Source: Gloeomargaritaceae cyanobacterium C42_A2020_066
Lineage (GTDB): Bacteria; Cyanobacteriota; Cyanobacteriia; Gloeomargaritales; Gloeomargaritaceae
Length of the DNA stretch: 41,744 bases
Direction of reading: 5' to 3'
NCBI GenBank assembly: GCA_015272465.1
Contig: JACYLR010000035.1
Coordinates: 1-41,744, forward strand
Below are positions 27,623 through 35,166 of this stretch, one piece after another. Each line of letters opens with the position of its first letter. Within the stretch, counting starts at the first letter, position 1. A program made the position numbers and the translations under genes. The notes beneath the pieces were generated by a model. That model did not search any database and was not told the DNA's origin. It saw only the letters and a list, made by a program, of their open reading frames with translations.

Positions 27623-27663
27623 ATTGTTCCAAAGTTTGTCGAGCAAAGGGTACTAAGTCTTAC
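27623..27663 (-). promoter_or_regulatory. Candidate NtcA-type promoter of the kinase-FHA-PP2C set
   Basis: Bases 27650-27663 match the NtcA consensus GTA-N8-TAC exactly. On the minus strand the -10-like AACAAT (27628-27623) follows after 21 bases, close to the about 22 expected for an NtcA-activated class II promoter. It lies 53 bases upstream of the kinase ATG in non-coding DNA. About ten chance matches to this 6-base consensus are expected in a window this size. Confidence 0.4.
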
Positions 27664-27714
27664 AAAACACACTCAAACGAAACACATCCCAAGGCCAAGG
27701 GGCAGGGGATTTCC

Positions 27715-28008
27715 CTAACTGCCGGCACCGCGTACCTGGCGGGCTTGTTTGAGCAGGTCAATCAGGGTGTGATGGGCGGCACTGGCATCGGGCAACGGGG
27801 GAGTGAAGGGAATCCGCAGGGACACCGAAGTGCCATCGACGGCCGCGTAAAGATCCATACCCTCTAGATCTAGGGCGACCAGGGTAGCGGCGGTTGCGTT
27901 TGGGGTTTGGCCGAGAACCTGGGCGTAGAGGAGAACCGCATCGGCGTGATCTTCGTTCATGTGGCGACAGATGCGCGCACTGACGTCCGAGGGAATAGCT
28001 GCGGTCAT
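27715..28008 (-). CDS. DUF2470-domain protein
   Basis: A small protein of 97 residues. I take the ATG at 28008; a TTG at 28104 would add 32 non-conserved residues. The motif ICRHMNEDHADAVLLYAQ and the later GMDLYAAVDG and AHHTLIDLLKQAR are typical of the DUF2470 family, related to the C-terminal part of heme-utilisation HugZ-like and pyridoxamine-oxidase-like proteins. In cyanobacteria it often occurs as a stand-alone gene of unknown function. The histidines in HMNEDH could bind heme or metal, which is inference only. Confidence 0.8.
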   Translation of the reverse strand: MTAAIPSDVSARICRHMNEDHADAVLLYAQVLGQTPNATAATLVALDLEGMDLYAAVDGTSVSLRIPFTPPLPDASAAHHTLIDLLKQARQVRGAGS

Positions 28009-28143
28009 AGAGCAGGGTTCGGGGTGAGTGGAGAGGATTTTGGCCTGCGGGGGCAACTCTGGGATTTGGGCCAAAGGGGGCTGTAGACAGGTGCTTATGG
28101 CCAACGGCCGGCCGATGGTGCAGTGCCCGGCTGTCGTCTAGGA

Positions 28144-28440
28144 TTAGCTGCCGTAGTAGAAGGCGACTTCCTTAGGTTTGAGGGGGGCAAAGCCCGCCGC
28201 GACCAATTCGGCATCCAACTCAGCCTGGGGTAGATGCTTCGCGCCGATGCGCACAATCCGAGACCGCATCGTGTTACTGACCCCGCTCCGTTGCCGGCCG
28301 GCCTCCAAGCCCATGACTCGCTGGTAAAGGGCCAGCTTGGCCGGGGGGATGGGGCTGCCGTCAAAATCAATACCCTGGGCAATCGCCCCATCGACTGCAT
28401 CGGCGCCTGTGGTGGTGCCAGCGGTTGTTTCACCGACCAT
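28144..28440 (-). CDS. Small conserved cyanobacterial protein (DUF4090-like)
   Basis: A 98-residue protein with segments GADAVDGAIAQGIDFDG, RSGVSNTMRSRIVRIGAKH and a C-terminus ending VAFYYGS. I recognise it as a small family confined to cyanobacteria, annotated as DUF4090 to my memory; no function is known. The start is the ATG at 28440, preceded by GAGGG. A TTG at 28464 is also in frame but less likely. There is no signal peptide or membrane segment. It diverges from the small gene at 28543. Confidence 0.75.
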   Translation of the reverse strand: MVGETTAGTTTGADAVDGAIAQGIDFDGSPIPPAKLALYQRVMGLEAGRQRSGVSNTMRSRIVRIGAKHLPQAELDAELVAAGFAPLKPKEVAFYYGS

Positions 28441-28542
28441 TTCACTGCCCTCAACCCAACACAAGCATTTTACCAGGGGGCTGATCCTGGCCGCCGCCGC
28501 CCTCCATAATGGAATTAGACCCTCCTCGCCTCACCGCCAGCC

Positions 28543-28770
28543 ATGTTGCAGGACAGTCAAACCGTCCGCCACTACCAACGCCTCACCGATGGCTTCCTCG
28601 AGCTGCAAAACCAGGGCTACAGTCTGGATGATCTGCGCCTCTACCTAGACGGCTACTTGGCGGCCCTGCGGCACGCAGACACCTTGGAACCCCATCACGC
28701 CCATCGGCTGGAGCAGGAAGCCCTACGCTTCCTCCACGACCCCAGTAACTTTGCGGGCATCCGTCGCTAG
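28543..28770 (+). CDS. Small conserved cyanobacterial protein
   Basis: A 75-residue protein with YQRLTDGFLELQNQGY, DDLRLYLDGYLAALRH and the C-terminal motif RFLHDPSNF. These match a short protein family seen across cyanobacteria (I recall it as DUF6761, not certain). It is probably all alpha-helical and soluble. It precedes the DICT histidine kinase by 85 bases on the same strand. No clear Shine-Dalgarno is visible. Confidence 0.75.
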   Translation: MLQDSQTVRHYQRLTDGFLELQNQGYSLDDLRLYLDGYLAALRHADTLEPHHAHRLEQEALRFLHDPSNFAGIRR

Positions 28771-28855
28771 GTGAGGTCGGCGCTATGGCCCAGGCCCTGG
28801 GAAGGGTACAGTTACACTTAGGGTTCGCCCCGGCCGTCCCTCCCCTGCGCCTGTG

Positions 28856-30799
28856 ATGCGCGTTTTCCCCTCGCTGCTTCAGGACTTGCTCCAGGTGGTA
28901 CCCCACCTGCGCCCGCAACTATACTTCAAATCCTCCCTGACGGCCCTTTCCCATGCCATGGAGGATCAGGTATTTACCAGCGCCGCGCCGCCGTTGGTAA
29001 TTGCCAACTTTCAGCGGGAGCGCTATTACCGCCAAGAAACCCGCCGCTATCGCCAGATTGCCCGCCACAGCAACCAGGTTTATGTGCTGGCAGCACCGGA
29101 GGCGGAGTTTGGCCAGGTGCCAGAACCCTACGAAACGATTGCATTTACCCCCGACGATGCCCTCGCCCAAGAGTGGCACTTGGTGGTGCTGGGGCCAGGC
29201 ATGGCGGCCTCCCTGGTCTGCCGAGAAAAACCCACCGAACAGCCCCTAATGGATCAGAGCCGGCGCTTTGAGGGCATCTGGACGTTTGATCCCCAAGTGA
29301 GTGCTCAAGTGGCCCTTTTGCTGCTGGCGCGCATCGGCCATTACCGTCCTGACCTTGCTGCAAAACTGACGGCTGCCCAGACAACTTACCAGCTCACCCA
29401 GATGCCGGCGGCCGGCCGGCCGAGCCTCGACCCACAGCCCTTTGTCGAGCGGCTCGTGACCTACCTCCAGGCCAGCCAGTACCGGGTTCTGAAGGGCTAT
29501 CGCGCCCTGAGTGCCAAGGAACGGCGGGAACGGTTGGTAAACCGGATTACGACCGCGATCCGCAGCTCTCTCAATCCCCAAGCGATCCTGACCGTCGCCG
29601 TTCAGGAACTGGGGCAAGCCTTCCCCGAAAGTCGTTGTCTGGTTTACCGCTGCCGGGCTAACTTGGCCAGCACCGTGATTGAGCATGAGTACGTCAACCC
29701 CGGTGTCTCCAGCCTGCGGGGCCAGAGTTGGGACTTGGAACACCACCCCCTGTTTCGCCAAGCGCTCACCCAGGATCAGGTCGCGGCCATCAGTGATGTC
29801 ACCCGGTCACCGGAACTGGCTGGTTTCCAGGCTCAGGTAGGCCAGTGGGGTATTCGCTCCTGGCTCGTAGCACCCGTGGTCTACCAGGACAGCCTGCTGG
29901 GCATGGTGGAACTGCACCACTGCGGCGCGCAGCCCTACCTCTGGCGGGATGAGGATCTGGCCTTGGTCACGGACGTAGTTCTCCAAATTGGGGTGGCCCT
30001 CATCCAGGCCCAAGCCTACACCCAAATTCAGGAGTTGAACCTGCAACTGGAGGCCCTGGACCGTACCCGCACCAACCTAATTGCGATCATCGGCCACGAA
30101 CTGCGCACGCCCCTATCTACGGTTCAGGTCTGTCTGGAGAGTTTCGCCAGTGACCCCGATATGCCCGCCGCCCCGCGCCAAGAGATGCTGGCCACGGCCA
30201 TGCAGGACACGGAACGGCTCCACAAGCTGATCCAGGACTTCCTCACCCTATCGCGCCTAGAAAGTGGGCGAGTCCGTTGGCATCTTGAGCCGATTACACT
30301 TCAGGAATGCGTGGATCTGGCCCTCAGTAGCCTGCGCGCCCGCCGCCACCCCGAAACCCTGCCCAAGCTCAGCCTCCAACTCCCCGAAGGCTTGCCCCTG
30401 ATTCGGACGGATGGGGAGGGCATTGTCGAGGTACTGGCCAAGTTGCTGGACAATGCCTGCAAGTTTACGGGACCGGAGGGGGTGATCACGATCCAGGCCG
30501 GCCGGCGGGAAGCGCAAATGCTAGAGGTGGTGGTCAGCGACACGGGCCGGGGGATTGAACCGAGTCAGTTGGAGGCGGTTTTTGACCGGTTCTACCAAGA
30601 GGAAAATGCCCTGCGGCGCACGGTGGGTGGAACGGGATTGGGGCTGGCCATTTGTCGGCAGATCATCGAAGGCTTAGGGGGGCGAATTTGGGCTTCTTCC
30701 CAGGGGCGCGGGCAGGGCAGCCAGTTTCACTTCACCGTACCCTTGGTGGCTGAAACCCTGGGGGACGGCCGGCCGACTCCCCTAGAGTACTCTGGGTGA
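28856..30799 (+). CDS. Sensor histidine kinase with DICT and GAF domains
   Basis: A 647-residue soluble kinase. The N-terminal 160 residues read as a DICT sensory domain (HAMEDQVF, PLVIANFQRERYYRQE, YVLAAPEAEFG, LVVLGPGMAASLVCRE), a domain mostly found in cyanobacterial diguanylate cyclases and two-component proteins. A GAF domain follows (about 225-390), then HisKA with H414 in IIGHELRTPL, and HATPase with LLDNACKFTG, SDTGRGIEPSQ and GTGLGLAICRQI. All catalytic boxes look intact. The start is the ATG at 28856; a GTG immediately before it is possible. No cognate response regulator is adjacent. The signal sensed is unknown. Confidence 0.9.
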   Translation: MRVFPSLLQDLLQVVPHLRPQLYFKSSLTALSHAMEDQVFTSAAPPLVIANFQRERYYRQETRRYRQIARHSNQVYVLAAPEAEFGQVPEPYETIAFTPDDALAQEWHLVVLGPGMAASLVCREKPTEQPLMDQSRRFEGIWTFDPQVSAQVALLLLARIGHYRPDLAAKLTAAQTTYQLTQMPAAGRPSLDPQPFVERLVTYLQASQYRVLKGYRALSAKERRERLVNRITTAIRSSLNPQAILTVAVQELGQAFPESRCLVYRCRANLASTVIEHEYVNPGVSSLRGQSWDLEHHPLFRQALTQDQVAAISDVTRSPELAGFQAQVGQWGIRSWLVAPVVYQDSLLGMVELHHCGAQPYLWRDEDLALVTDVVLQIGVALIQAQAYTQIQELNLQLEALDRTRTNLIAIIGHELRTPLSTVQVCLESFASDPDMPAAPRQEMLATAMQDTERLHKLIQDFLTLSRLESGRVRWHLEPITLQECVDLALSSLRARRHPETLPKLSLQLPEGLPLIRTDGEGIVEVLAKLLDNACKFTGPEGVITIQAGRREAQMLEVVVSDTGRGIEPSQLEAVFDRFYQEENALRRTVGGTGLGLAICRQIIEGLGGRIWASSQGRGQGSQFHFTVPLVAETLGDGRPTPLEYSG

Positions 30800-30894
30800 T
30801 TTCTGGCTAAGTGTTAAGGTTCTTCACAGCAGATTTCAGGGGGGGCAAGCCCGGTGGTACGATGCCTGCCAGCCATTCTGGGAGAGAAGCGTCC

Positions 30895-31320
30895 ATGACG
30901 GAAACCCTGAATCTGCAAACCCCGACTCCGATTTTTGGGGGCAGCACCGGCGGCCTACTCCGCAAAGCCGAGGTCGAAGAAAAATACGCGATTATCTGGA
31001 CCAGCCCCAAGGAGCAGGTCTTTGAAATGCCCACGGGCGGCGCGGCGACGATGCGAGCAGGGGACAACCTGCTGTACCTGGCTCGTAAGGAACAATGCCT
31101 GGCTCTGGGTACCCAACTGCGTACCAAGTTCAAAATCGACTACAAGATTTACCGGGTGTTTCCCAGCGGTGAAATTGAGTACCTGCATCCCAAGGATGGG
31201 GTCTACCCCGAAAAGGTGAATGCCGGCAGGGTGGCGGTGGGCACCAAGGATCGTTCGATTGGCAAGAACCCTAACCCGATCAAGGTGAAATTCACCGGGC
31301 AGTCCCCCTCGGACGTCTAG
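30895..31320 (+). CDS. psaD: Photosystem I subunit II (PsaD)
   Basis: Stromal-side extrinsic subunit of photosystem I that docks ferredoxin and stabilises PsaC. The 141-residue length is normal for cyanobacteria. The sequence is highly conserved: [50 protein letters not shown] and [22 protein letters not shown] place the start at the ATG at 30895, where the conserved N-terminus begins and GGAGAG lies upstream. An in-frame extension back to 30811 is not conserved. A possible -10 (TACGAT) is at 30858-30863. No GGCCGGCC copy occurs within it. A terminator follows. Confidence 0.98.
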   Translation: MTETLNLQTPTPIFGGSTGGLLRKAEVEEKYAIIWTSPKEQVFEMPTGGAATMRAGDNLLYLARKEQCLALGTQLRTKFKIDYKIYRVFPSGEIEYLHPKDGVYPEKVNAGRVAVGTKDRSIGKNPNPIKVKFTGQSPSDV

Positions 31321-31388
31321 TCGTTGCACCCATCGTCCGACTGGGTTCGCACCTGTTTGTGGAAGTTCAGTCACCTTCACACCGAATT

Positions 31389-31417
31389 GCTCCGGGGATG
31401 ACGCCTGGAGCTTTTTT
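31389..31417 (+). terminator. Terminator after psaD
   Basis: The stem GCTCCGGG / CCTGGAGC (31389-31396 / 31404-31411, one G-U pair) has a 7-base loop and is followed by six T (31412-31417). It lies 68 bases after the psaD stop. Confidence 0.85.
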
Positions 31418-31457
31418 ATGGCAGGATGCTCTCGGTTTGGGGTGGTGAGGGTGCAAC

Positions 31458-32306
31458 GTGGTCAGCAGTTGGCAGGTAGTGGGTGTGGGGCTAGCGCTCC
31501 TGCTGTTCCAGGGCTGTGCACCCCGGCCGGCCGGCCCGATGGATCAGTTGACTGTGGTGGGTTTCAATGTCGAGTCGGGGGACGCAGATCCCCAGGCATT
31601 GGCAAAAACCGTGATTCAGGCCACCGCCCCGGCTAACCTCTGGGGGTTTTCTGAGCTCCAAAGTGGGGGATGGTTACGCATCCTTGAAGACGCGTCCGAG
31701 GCCCACGGGGGCAGTAATTACACCGGCATCATCGGCAACACCGGCGGGGAAGACCGACTGGGCATCCTCTACGACACCCAACGGCTGGACTATAGAGGCC
31801 ACTTTGAACTACTCACGGCCCAGGCCGGCCGAGCCAATCGCGCCCCCCTGGTCGCCGAGTTCGTCTTCAAACCCACGGGGCAGCGCTTTTTGTTTGTAGT
31901 CACCCACCTCTATCGAGGCCTAGGCAGTAGACGACAGGATACCCGCTGGCGGCAGGCTGAAGCGCTCAATACCTGGGCCAGGAATCAGTCACTGCCCGTT
32001 ATTGCCGTGGGCGACTTTAACTTCGACTGGGAGGTTAAGTCCCGCGGCCAACTGAGGGATAGGGGCTTTGACATCCTCACTGACCCTAGGGAGGGGGCTT
32101 TTAGGTGGGTCAAGCCTGAGTTCCTAGTCAAGACCACCTGTAGCGAGTTCGATAGCATTCTCGACTTTGTGTTCGTAGCTGGCCCGTCACAAACCTGGCC
32201 GGCCGCTGCGGATATCCTTTTCCCCGAAGATGCCTATTGTGGAGATACCCCCCAGTCGAGTGACCACCGGCCCGTGCGGGCTGTTTTTCAGGTACCCAAA
32301 CCATGA
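31458..32306 (+). CDS. Putative lipoprotein of the endonuclease/exonuclease/phosphatase fold
   Basis: A 282-residue protein. The N-terminus is a lipoprotein-type signal (LALLLFQGC, lipid cysteine C20). The rest is an EEP-family domain like DNase I or inositol-phosphate phosphatases: VVGFNVESG near the start, a metal-binding Glu in GFSELQ, VVTHLYRG, GDFNFDW (about 184) and the catalytic SDHRPV (about 267). It should act outside the cytoplasmic membrane; the substrate, nucleic acid or phospholipid/phosphodiester, is not resolved. It starts with GTG at 31458 after a GAGG. The stop overlaps the plsC start as ATGA, so the two genes are translationally coupled. Confidence 0.8.
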   Translation: MVSSWQVVGVGLALLLFQGCAPRPAGPMDQLTVVGFNVESGDADPQALAKTVIQATAPANLWGFSELQSGGWLRILEDASEAHGGSNYTGIIGNTGGEDRLGILYDTQRLDYRGHFELLTAQAGRANRAPLVAEFVFKPTGQRFLFVVTHLYRGLGSRRQDTRWRQAEALNTWARNQSLPVIAVGDFNFDWEVKSRGQLRDRGFDILTDPREGAFRWVKPEFLVKTTCSEFDSILDFVFVAGPSQTWPAAADILFPEDAYCGDTPQSSDHRPVRAVFQVPKP

Positions 32307-33001
32307 CCCCCGGCCGGCCGCAGTCTGGCCTGCCTGACATCAATCGCCCCCTGCTGGCGAGTTGCTGCACGTTGGCCCGAGCTGTACTGCCCCTCTACTT
32401 CCAATCAATCACCGTCGTTGGGCGAGAACATATTCCCGCGACCGGGCCGTTGCTGATTACCCCCACCCACCGCTCCCGCTGGGACGGCATCCTCGTGAAC
32501 TACCTGCTCGGTTGGCCGGCCGGCCCGCGGCTCCTCCGCTTTATGGTGCTAGAAAACCAATTTGTGGGGATACAGGGTTGGTTGATTCCCCGCATGGGCG
32601 GTTTTCCGGTGAATCGGGATCGCCCCAGTCGCGCCACCCTCAAACTGACCCTCGACATTTTGGGCCAAGGTGAGAGCCTCGTGGTGTTCCCGGAGGGCCA
32701 TATCCACCGTGATCATGACCTACTCCCTGTCAAGCCTGGGATTCTCCGCCTGGCACTCCAGGCCCATCAAGCCCGCCCTGACCTTCAGATTCTGCCGGTC
32801 AGTCTGTTGTACAGCCCCCCAACCATTCCCTGGTGGTCGCGGGTTCAAGTGCACATCGCCCCTCCCATCGACTTAACCCCCTTTCAGACCCAATCCAGCA
32901 AAATGGCCAGCCAGGCCCTTGCCGATCGGTTGACCGCTGCCTTAGCAACCCTGACAGATACCCAACGGAAGCCCTACAATGGGGATGTTACGTTTAGTTA
33001 A
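32303..33001 (+). CDS. plsC: 1-acylglycerol-3-phosphate acyltransferase family protein (PlsC-like)
   Basis: A 232-residue glycerolipid acyltransferase. The catalytic HX4D motif is THRSRWDG (H56, D61). The acceptor-phosphate motif is FPEGHI (about 128), a variant of FPEGTR, and ENQFVGIQGWLIPRMGGFPVNR forms block II. It is inferred to transfer the second acyl chain onto lysophosphatidate; other lysophospholipid acceptors are possible. The ATG overlaps the stop of the preceding EEP gene by four bases. A likely ftsH promoter lies inside the end of this gene. Confidence 0.88.
   Translation: MTPGRPQSGLPDINRPLLASCCTLARAVLPLYFQSITVVGREHIPATGPLLITPTHRSRWDGILVNYLLGWPAGPRLLRFMVLENQFVGIQGWLIPRMGGFPVNRDRPSRATLKLTLDILGQGESLVVFPEGHIHRDHDLLPVKPGILRLALQAHQARPDLQILPVSLLYSPPTIPWWSRVQVHIAPPIDLTPFQTQSSKMASQALADRLTAALATLTDTQRKPYNGDVTFS
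32951..32980 (+). promoter_or_regulatory. Candidate ftsH promoter inside the 3' end of plsC
   Basis: CTGACA (32951-32956; 5 of 6 to the -35 consensus), an 18-base spacer and TACAAT (32975-32980; 5 of 6 to the -10 consensus). The start site would be near 32987, giving a leader of about 100 bases. The leader contains a GCGGG/CCCGC hairpin (33030-33043) followed by C5T5, a possible weak terminator of plsC or an attenuator. Confidence 0.45.
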
Positions 33002-33086
33002 GCGTTTCTTCAGAATCAGTTATTAGCCTGCGGGCGACCCCGCCCCCCTTTTTGTTGGTTCACCCTTCCTAAGCGCGAGGTCTGCA

Positions 33087-34973
33087 ATGAAAATCTCCTG
33101 GAAAACCGCCCTCCTCTGGCTGCTGCCCGTCGCCGTCATCGGCTTCTTTGTCTGGCAAGGCATGCTTGGGCCGGCCGTGATGGATTCTGGCACGAACGCT
33201 GCAACAGCCCGGATGACCTACGGGCGGTTCCTGGAGTACCTGGACAGTGGTCAAGCCCGGCGCGTCGACCTGTATAACGGCGGTCGTACGGCCATTGTCG
33301 ATGTGATCGATCCAGAAGTGGCTAACCGTTACCAGCGCATTCGCGTGGAGCTGCCCTCGGCCGGCCCTGACCTGATCAGTCGCCTACGCACCGCCCATGT
33401 CGACTTCGATATCCATCCCAGCCGCAACACGGGTGCCATCTGGGGACTCCTGGGTAACCTGGTGTTTCCGCTGCTCCTCGTGGGAGGTCTCGTCTTCCTG
33501 TTCCGCCGTTCCAACAACATGACCGGTGGCCCGGGCCAGGCCATGAGCTTTGGCAAGTCCCGGGCCCGCTTCCAAATGGAAGCCAAAACCGGTGTCAAGT
33601 TTGATGATGTGGCTGGTATCGAAGAAGCCAAAGAGGAACTGCAAGAGGTCGTGACCTTCCTGAAAAAGCCGGAGCGGTTTACGGCTGTAGGTGCCCGGAT
33701 TCCCAAGGGAGTGCTGCTGGTGGGGCCTCCCGGTACAGGTAAGACCTTGCTGGCCAAAGCAATTGCCGGGGAAGCAGGCGTGCCCTTCTTCAGCATTTCC
33801 GGCTCTGAGTTTGTCGAAATGTTTGTGGGGGTGGGGGCCTCCCGTGTCCGTGACCTGTTCAAGAAGGCCAAGGAAAACGCACCCTGCATCATTTTCATTG
33901 ATGAAATCGATGCCGTGGGCCGCCAACGGGGTGCCGGTATTGGTGGGGGCAATGACGAGCGGGAGCAGACCCTCAACCAGTTGCTGACGGAGATGGATGG
34001 GTTTGAGGGCAACACAGGGATCATCATCATTGCCGCCACCAACCGCCCCGATGTGCTGGATTCTGCCCTTCTGCGTCCGGGTCGGTTTGACCGCCAGATC
34101 ACCGTGGATATTCCCGACATCAAGGGCCGTCTCGAAGTCCTGAACGTGCATGCCCGGAACAAAAAGTTGGCGGAAGATGTGTCCCTGGAGGCTATTGCCC
34201 GGCGTACCCCTGGCTTCTCCGGGGCCGACCTCGCCAACCTACTTAACGAAGCCGCAATCCTGACAGCCCGCCGCCGCAAGGAGGCCATTACGCTCTCAGA
34301 GATCGACGCAGCGGTGGATCGGGTTGTGGCTGGGATGGAAGGTACACCCTTGGTGGACAGCAAGAGCAAGCGGCTGATTGCCTACCACGAAATTGGACAT
34401 GCCATAGTCGGCACCCTGCTCAAGCACCACGACCCAGTGCAGAAGGTAACGCTGGTACCCAGAGGCCAAGCTCGTGGTCTCACCTGGTTTATGCCCCCTG
34501 ACGATCAAGCCCTGATCTCCCGCGCCCAACTCTTGGCCCGCATCACCGGTGCTCTTGGAGGACGGGCTGCTGAAGAGGAGGTCTTTGGTCGGGATGAGGT
34601 GACGACTGGAGCAGGTAACGACCTGCAACAAGTGACAGGGATGGCCCGCCAGATGGTGACCCGCTTCGGTATGTCTGATCTAGGGCCGCTATCCCTGGAG
34701 GGGCAAATGGGTGAAGTCTTCCTCGGTCGTGACCTCGTCTCCCGTTCCGAGTATTCGAACCAAATCGCCTCACGGGTGGATGTTCAAGTGCGCCAGATTG
34801 TCGATCACTGCTATGCTGAAGCGCGCAAGATCATGCGAGACAATCGGGAAGTTATTGACCGCTTGGTGGACTTGCTGGTGGAAAAGGAAACCATTGATGG
34901 AGAAGAGTTCCGCCAGATTGTCTCTGAGTACGCGGTTGTCCCCCAGAAGGAAGGCTACTTAGCGGCGGTTTAG
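33087..34973 (+). CDS. ftsH2: ATP-dependent zinc metalloprotease FtsH (FtsH2-like)
   Basis: Membrane AAA+ protease that degrades damaged proteins, notably photosystem II D1 during repair. The 628 residues have an N-terminal membrane segment, a lumenal/periplasmic domain, a second membrane segment (about 118-140), the AAA domain with Walker A GPPGTGKT (213-220) and Walker B IIFIDEID, the second region of homology [18 protein letters not shown], and the zinc motif HEIGH (434-438). The N-terminus [11 protein letters not shown] and the [14 protein letters not shown] region closely resemble Synechocystis FtsH2 (Slr0228). Paralogue assignment is by memory of that sequence. GAGG lies upstream of the ATG. 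Confidence 0.97.
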   Translation: MKISWKTALLWLLPVAVIGFFVWQGMLGPAVMDSGTNAATARMTYGRFLEYLDSGQARRVDLYNGGRTAIVDVIDPEVANRYQRIRVELPSAGPDLISRLRTAHVDFDIHPSRNTGAIWGLLGNLVFPLLLVGGLVFLFRRSNNMTGGPGQAMSFGKSRARFQMEAKTGVKFDDVAGIEEAKEELQEVVTFLKKPERFTAVGARIPKGVLLVGPPGTGKTLLAKAIAGEAGVPFFSISGSEFVEMFVGVGASRVRDLFKKAKENAPCIIFIDEIDAVGRQRGAGIGGGNDEREQTLNQLLTEMDGFEGNTGIIIIAATNRPDVLDSALLRPGRFDRQITVDIPDIKGRLEVLNVHARNKKLAEDVSLEAIARRTPGFSGADLANLLNEAAILTARRRKEAITLSEIDAAVDRVVAGMEGTPLVDSKSKRLIAYHEIGHAIVGTLLKHHDPVQKVTLVPRGQARGLTWFMPPDDQALISRAQLLARITGALGGRAAEEEVFGRDEVTTGAGNDLQQVTGMARQMVTRFGMSDLGPLSLEGQMGEVFLGRDLVSRSEYSNQIASRVDVQVRQIVDHCYAEARKIMRDNREVIDRLVDLLVEKETIDGEEFRQIVSEYAVVPQKEGYLAAV

Positions 34974-35013
34974 TCAATCTCTAGGGGAGCACCCCCTCAT
35001 GTTCTGGAGTCCT

Positions 35014-35036
35014 AGCCCCTGGCTGGGGCTTTTTTT
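35014..35036 (+). terminator. Terminator after ftsH
   Basis: A perfect 6-bp stem AGCCCC (35014-35019) / GGGGCT (35025-35030) with a 5-base loop, running into seven T (35030-35036), 40 bases after the ftsH stop. Confidence 0.88.
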
Positions 35037-35166
35037 GGCCCATTGTGGCATCGGAGGGGAGGCGGGTGTCCCTAGTCAATCTTGGTTTTGGGGTCGGGCG
35101 GATTCATCTGCGATGTCCGGGTGGAAAGCCTGTGCGACAATAGCCGGGCACTGATGGCATACGGGT

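Noticed and set aside
31418-31636. Short frame starting right after the psaD terminator
   Set aside because: No family resemblance, and it runs into the well-supported EEP gene in another frame.
33329-34369. Long open frame antisense to ftsH
   Set aside because: No domain, Ser/Arg-rich, fully covered by the conserved ftsH coding sequence.
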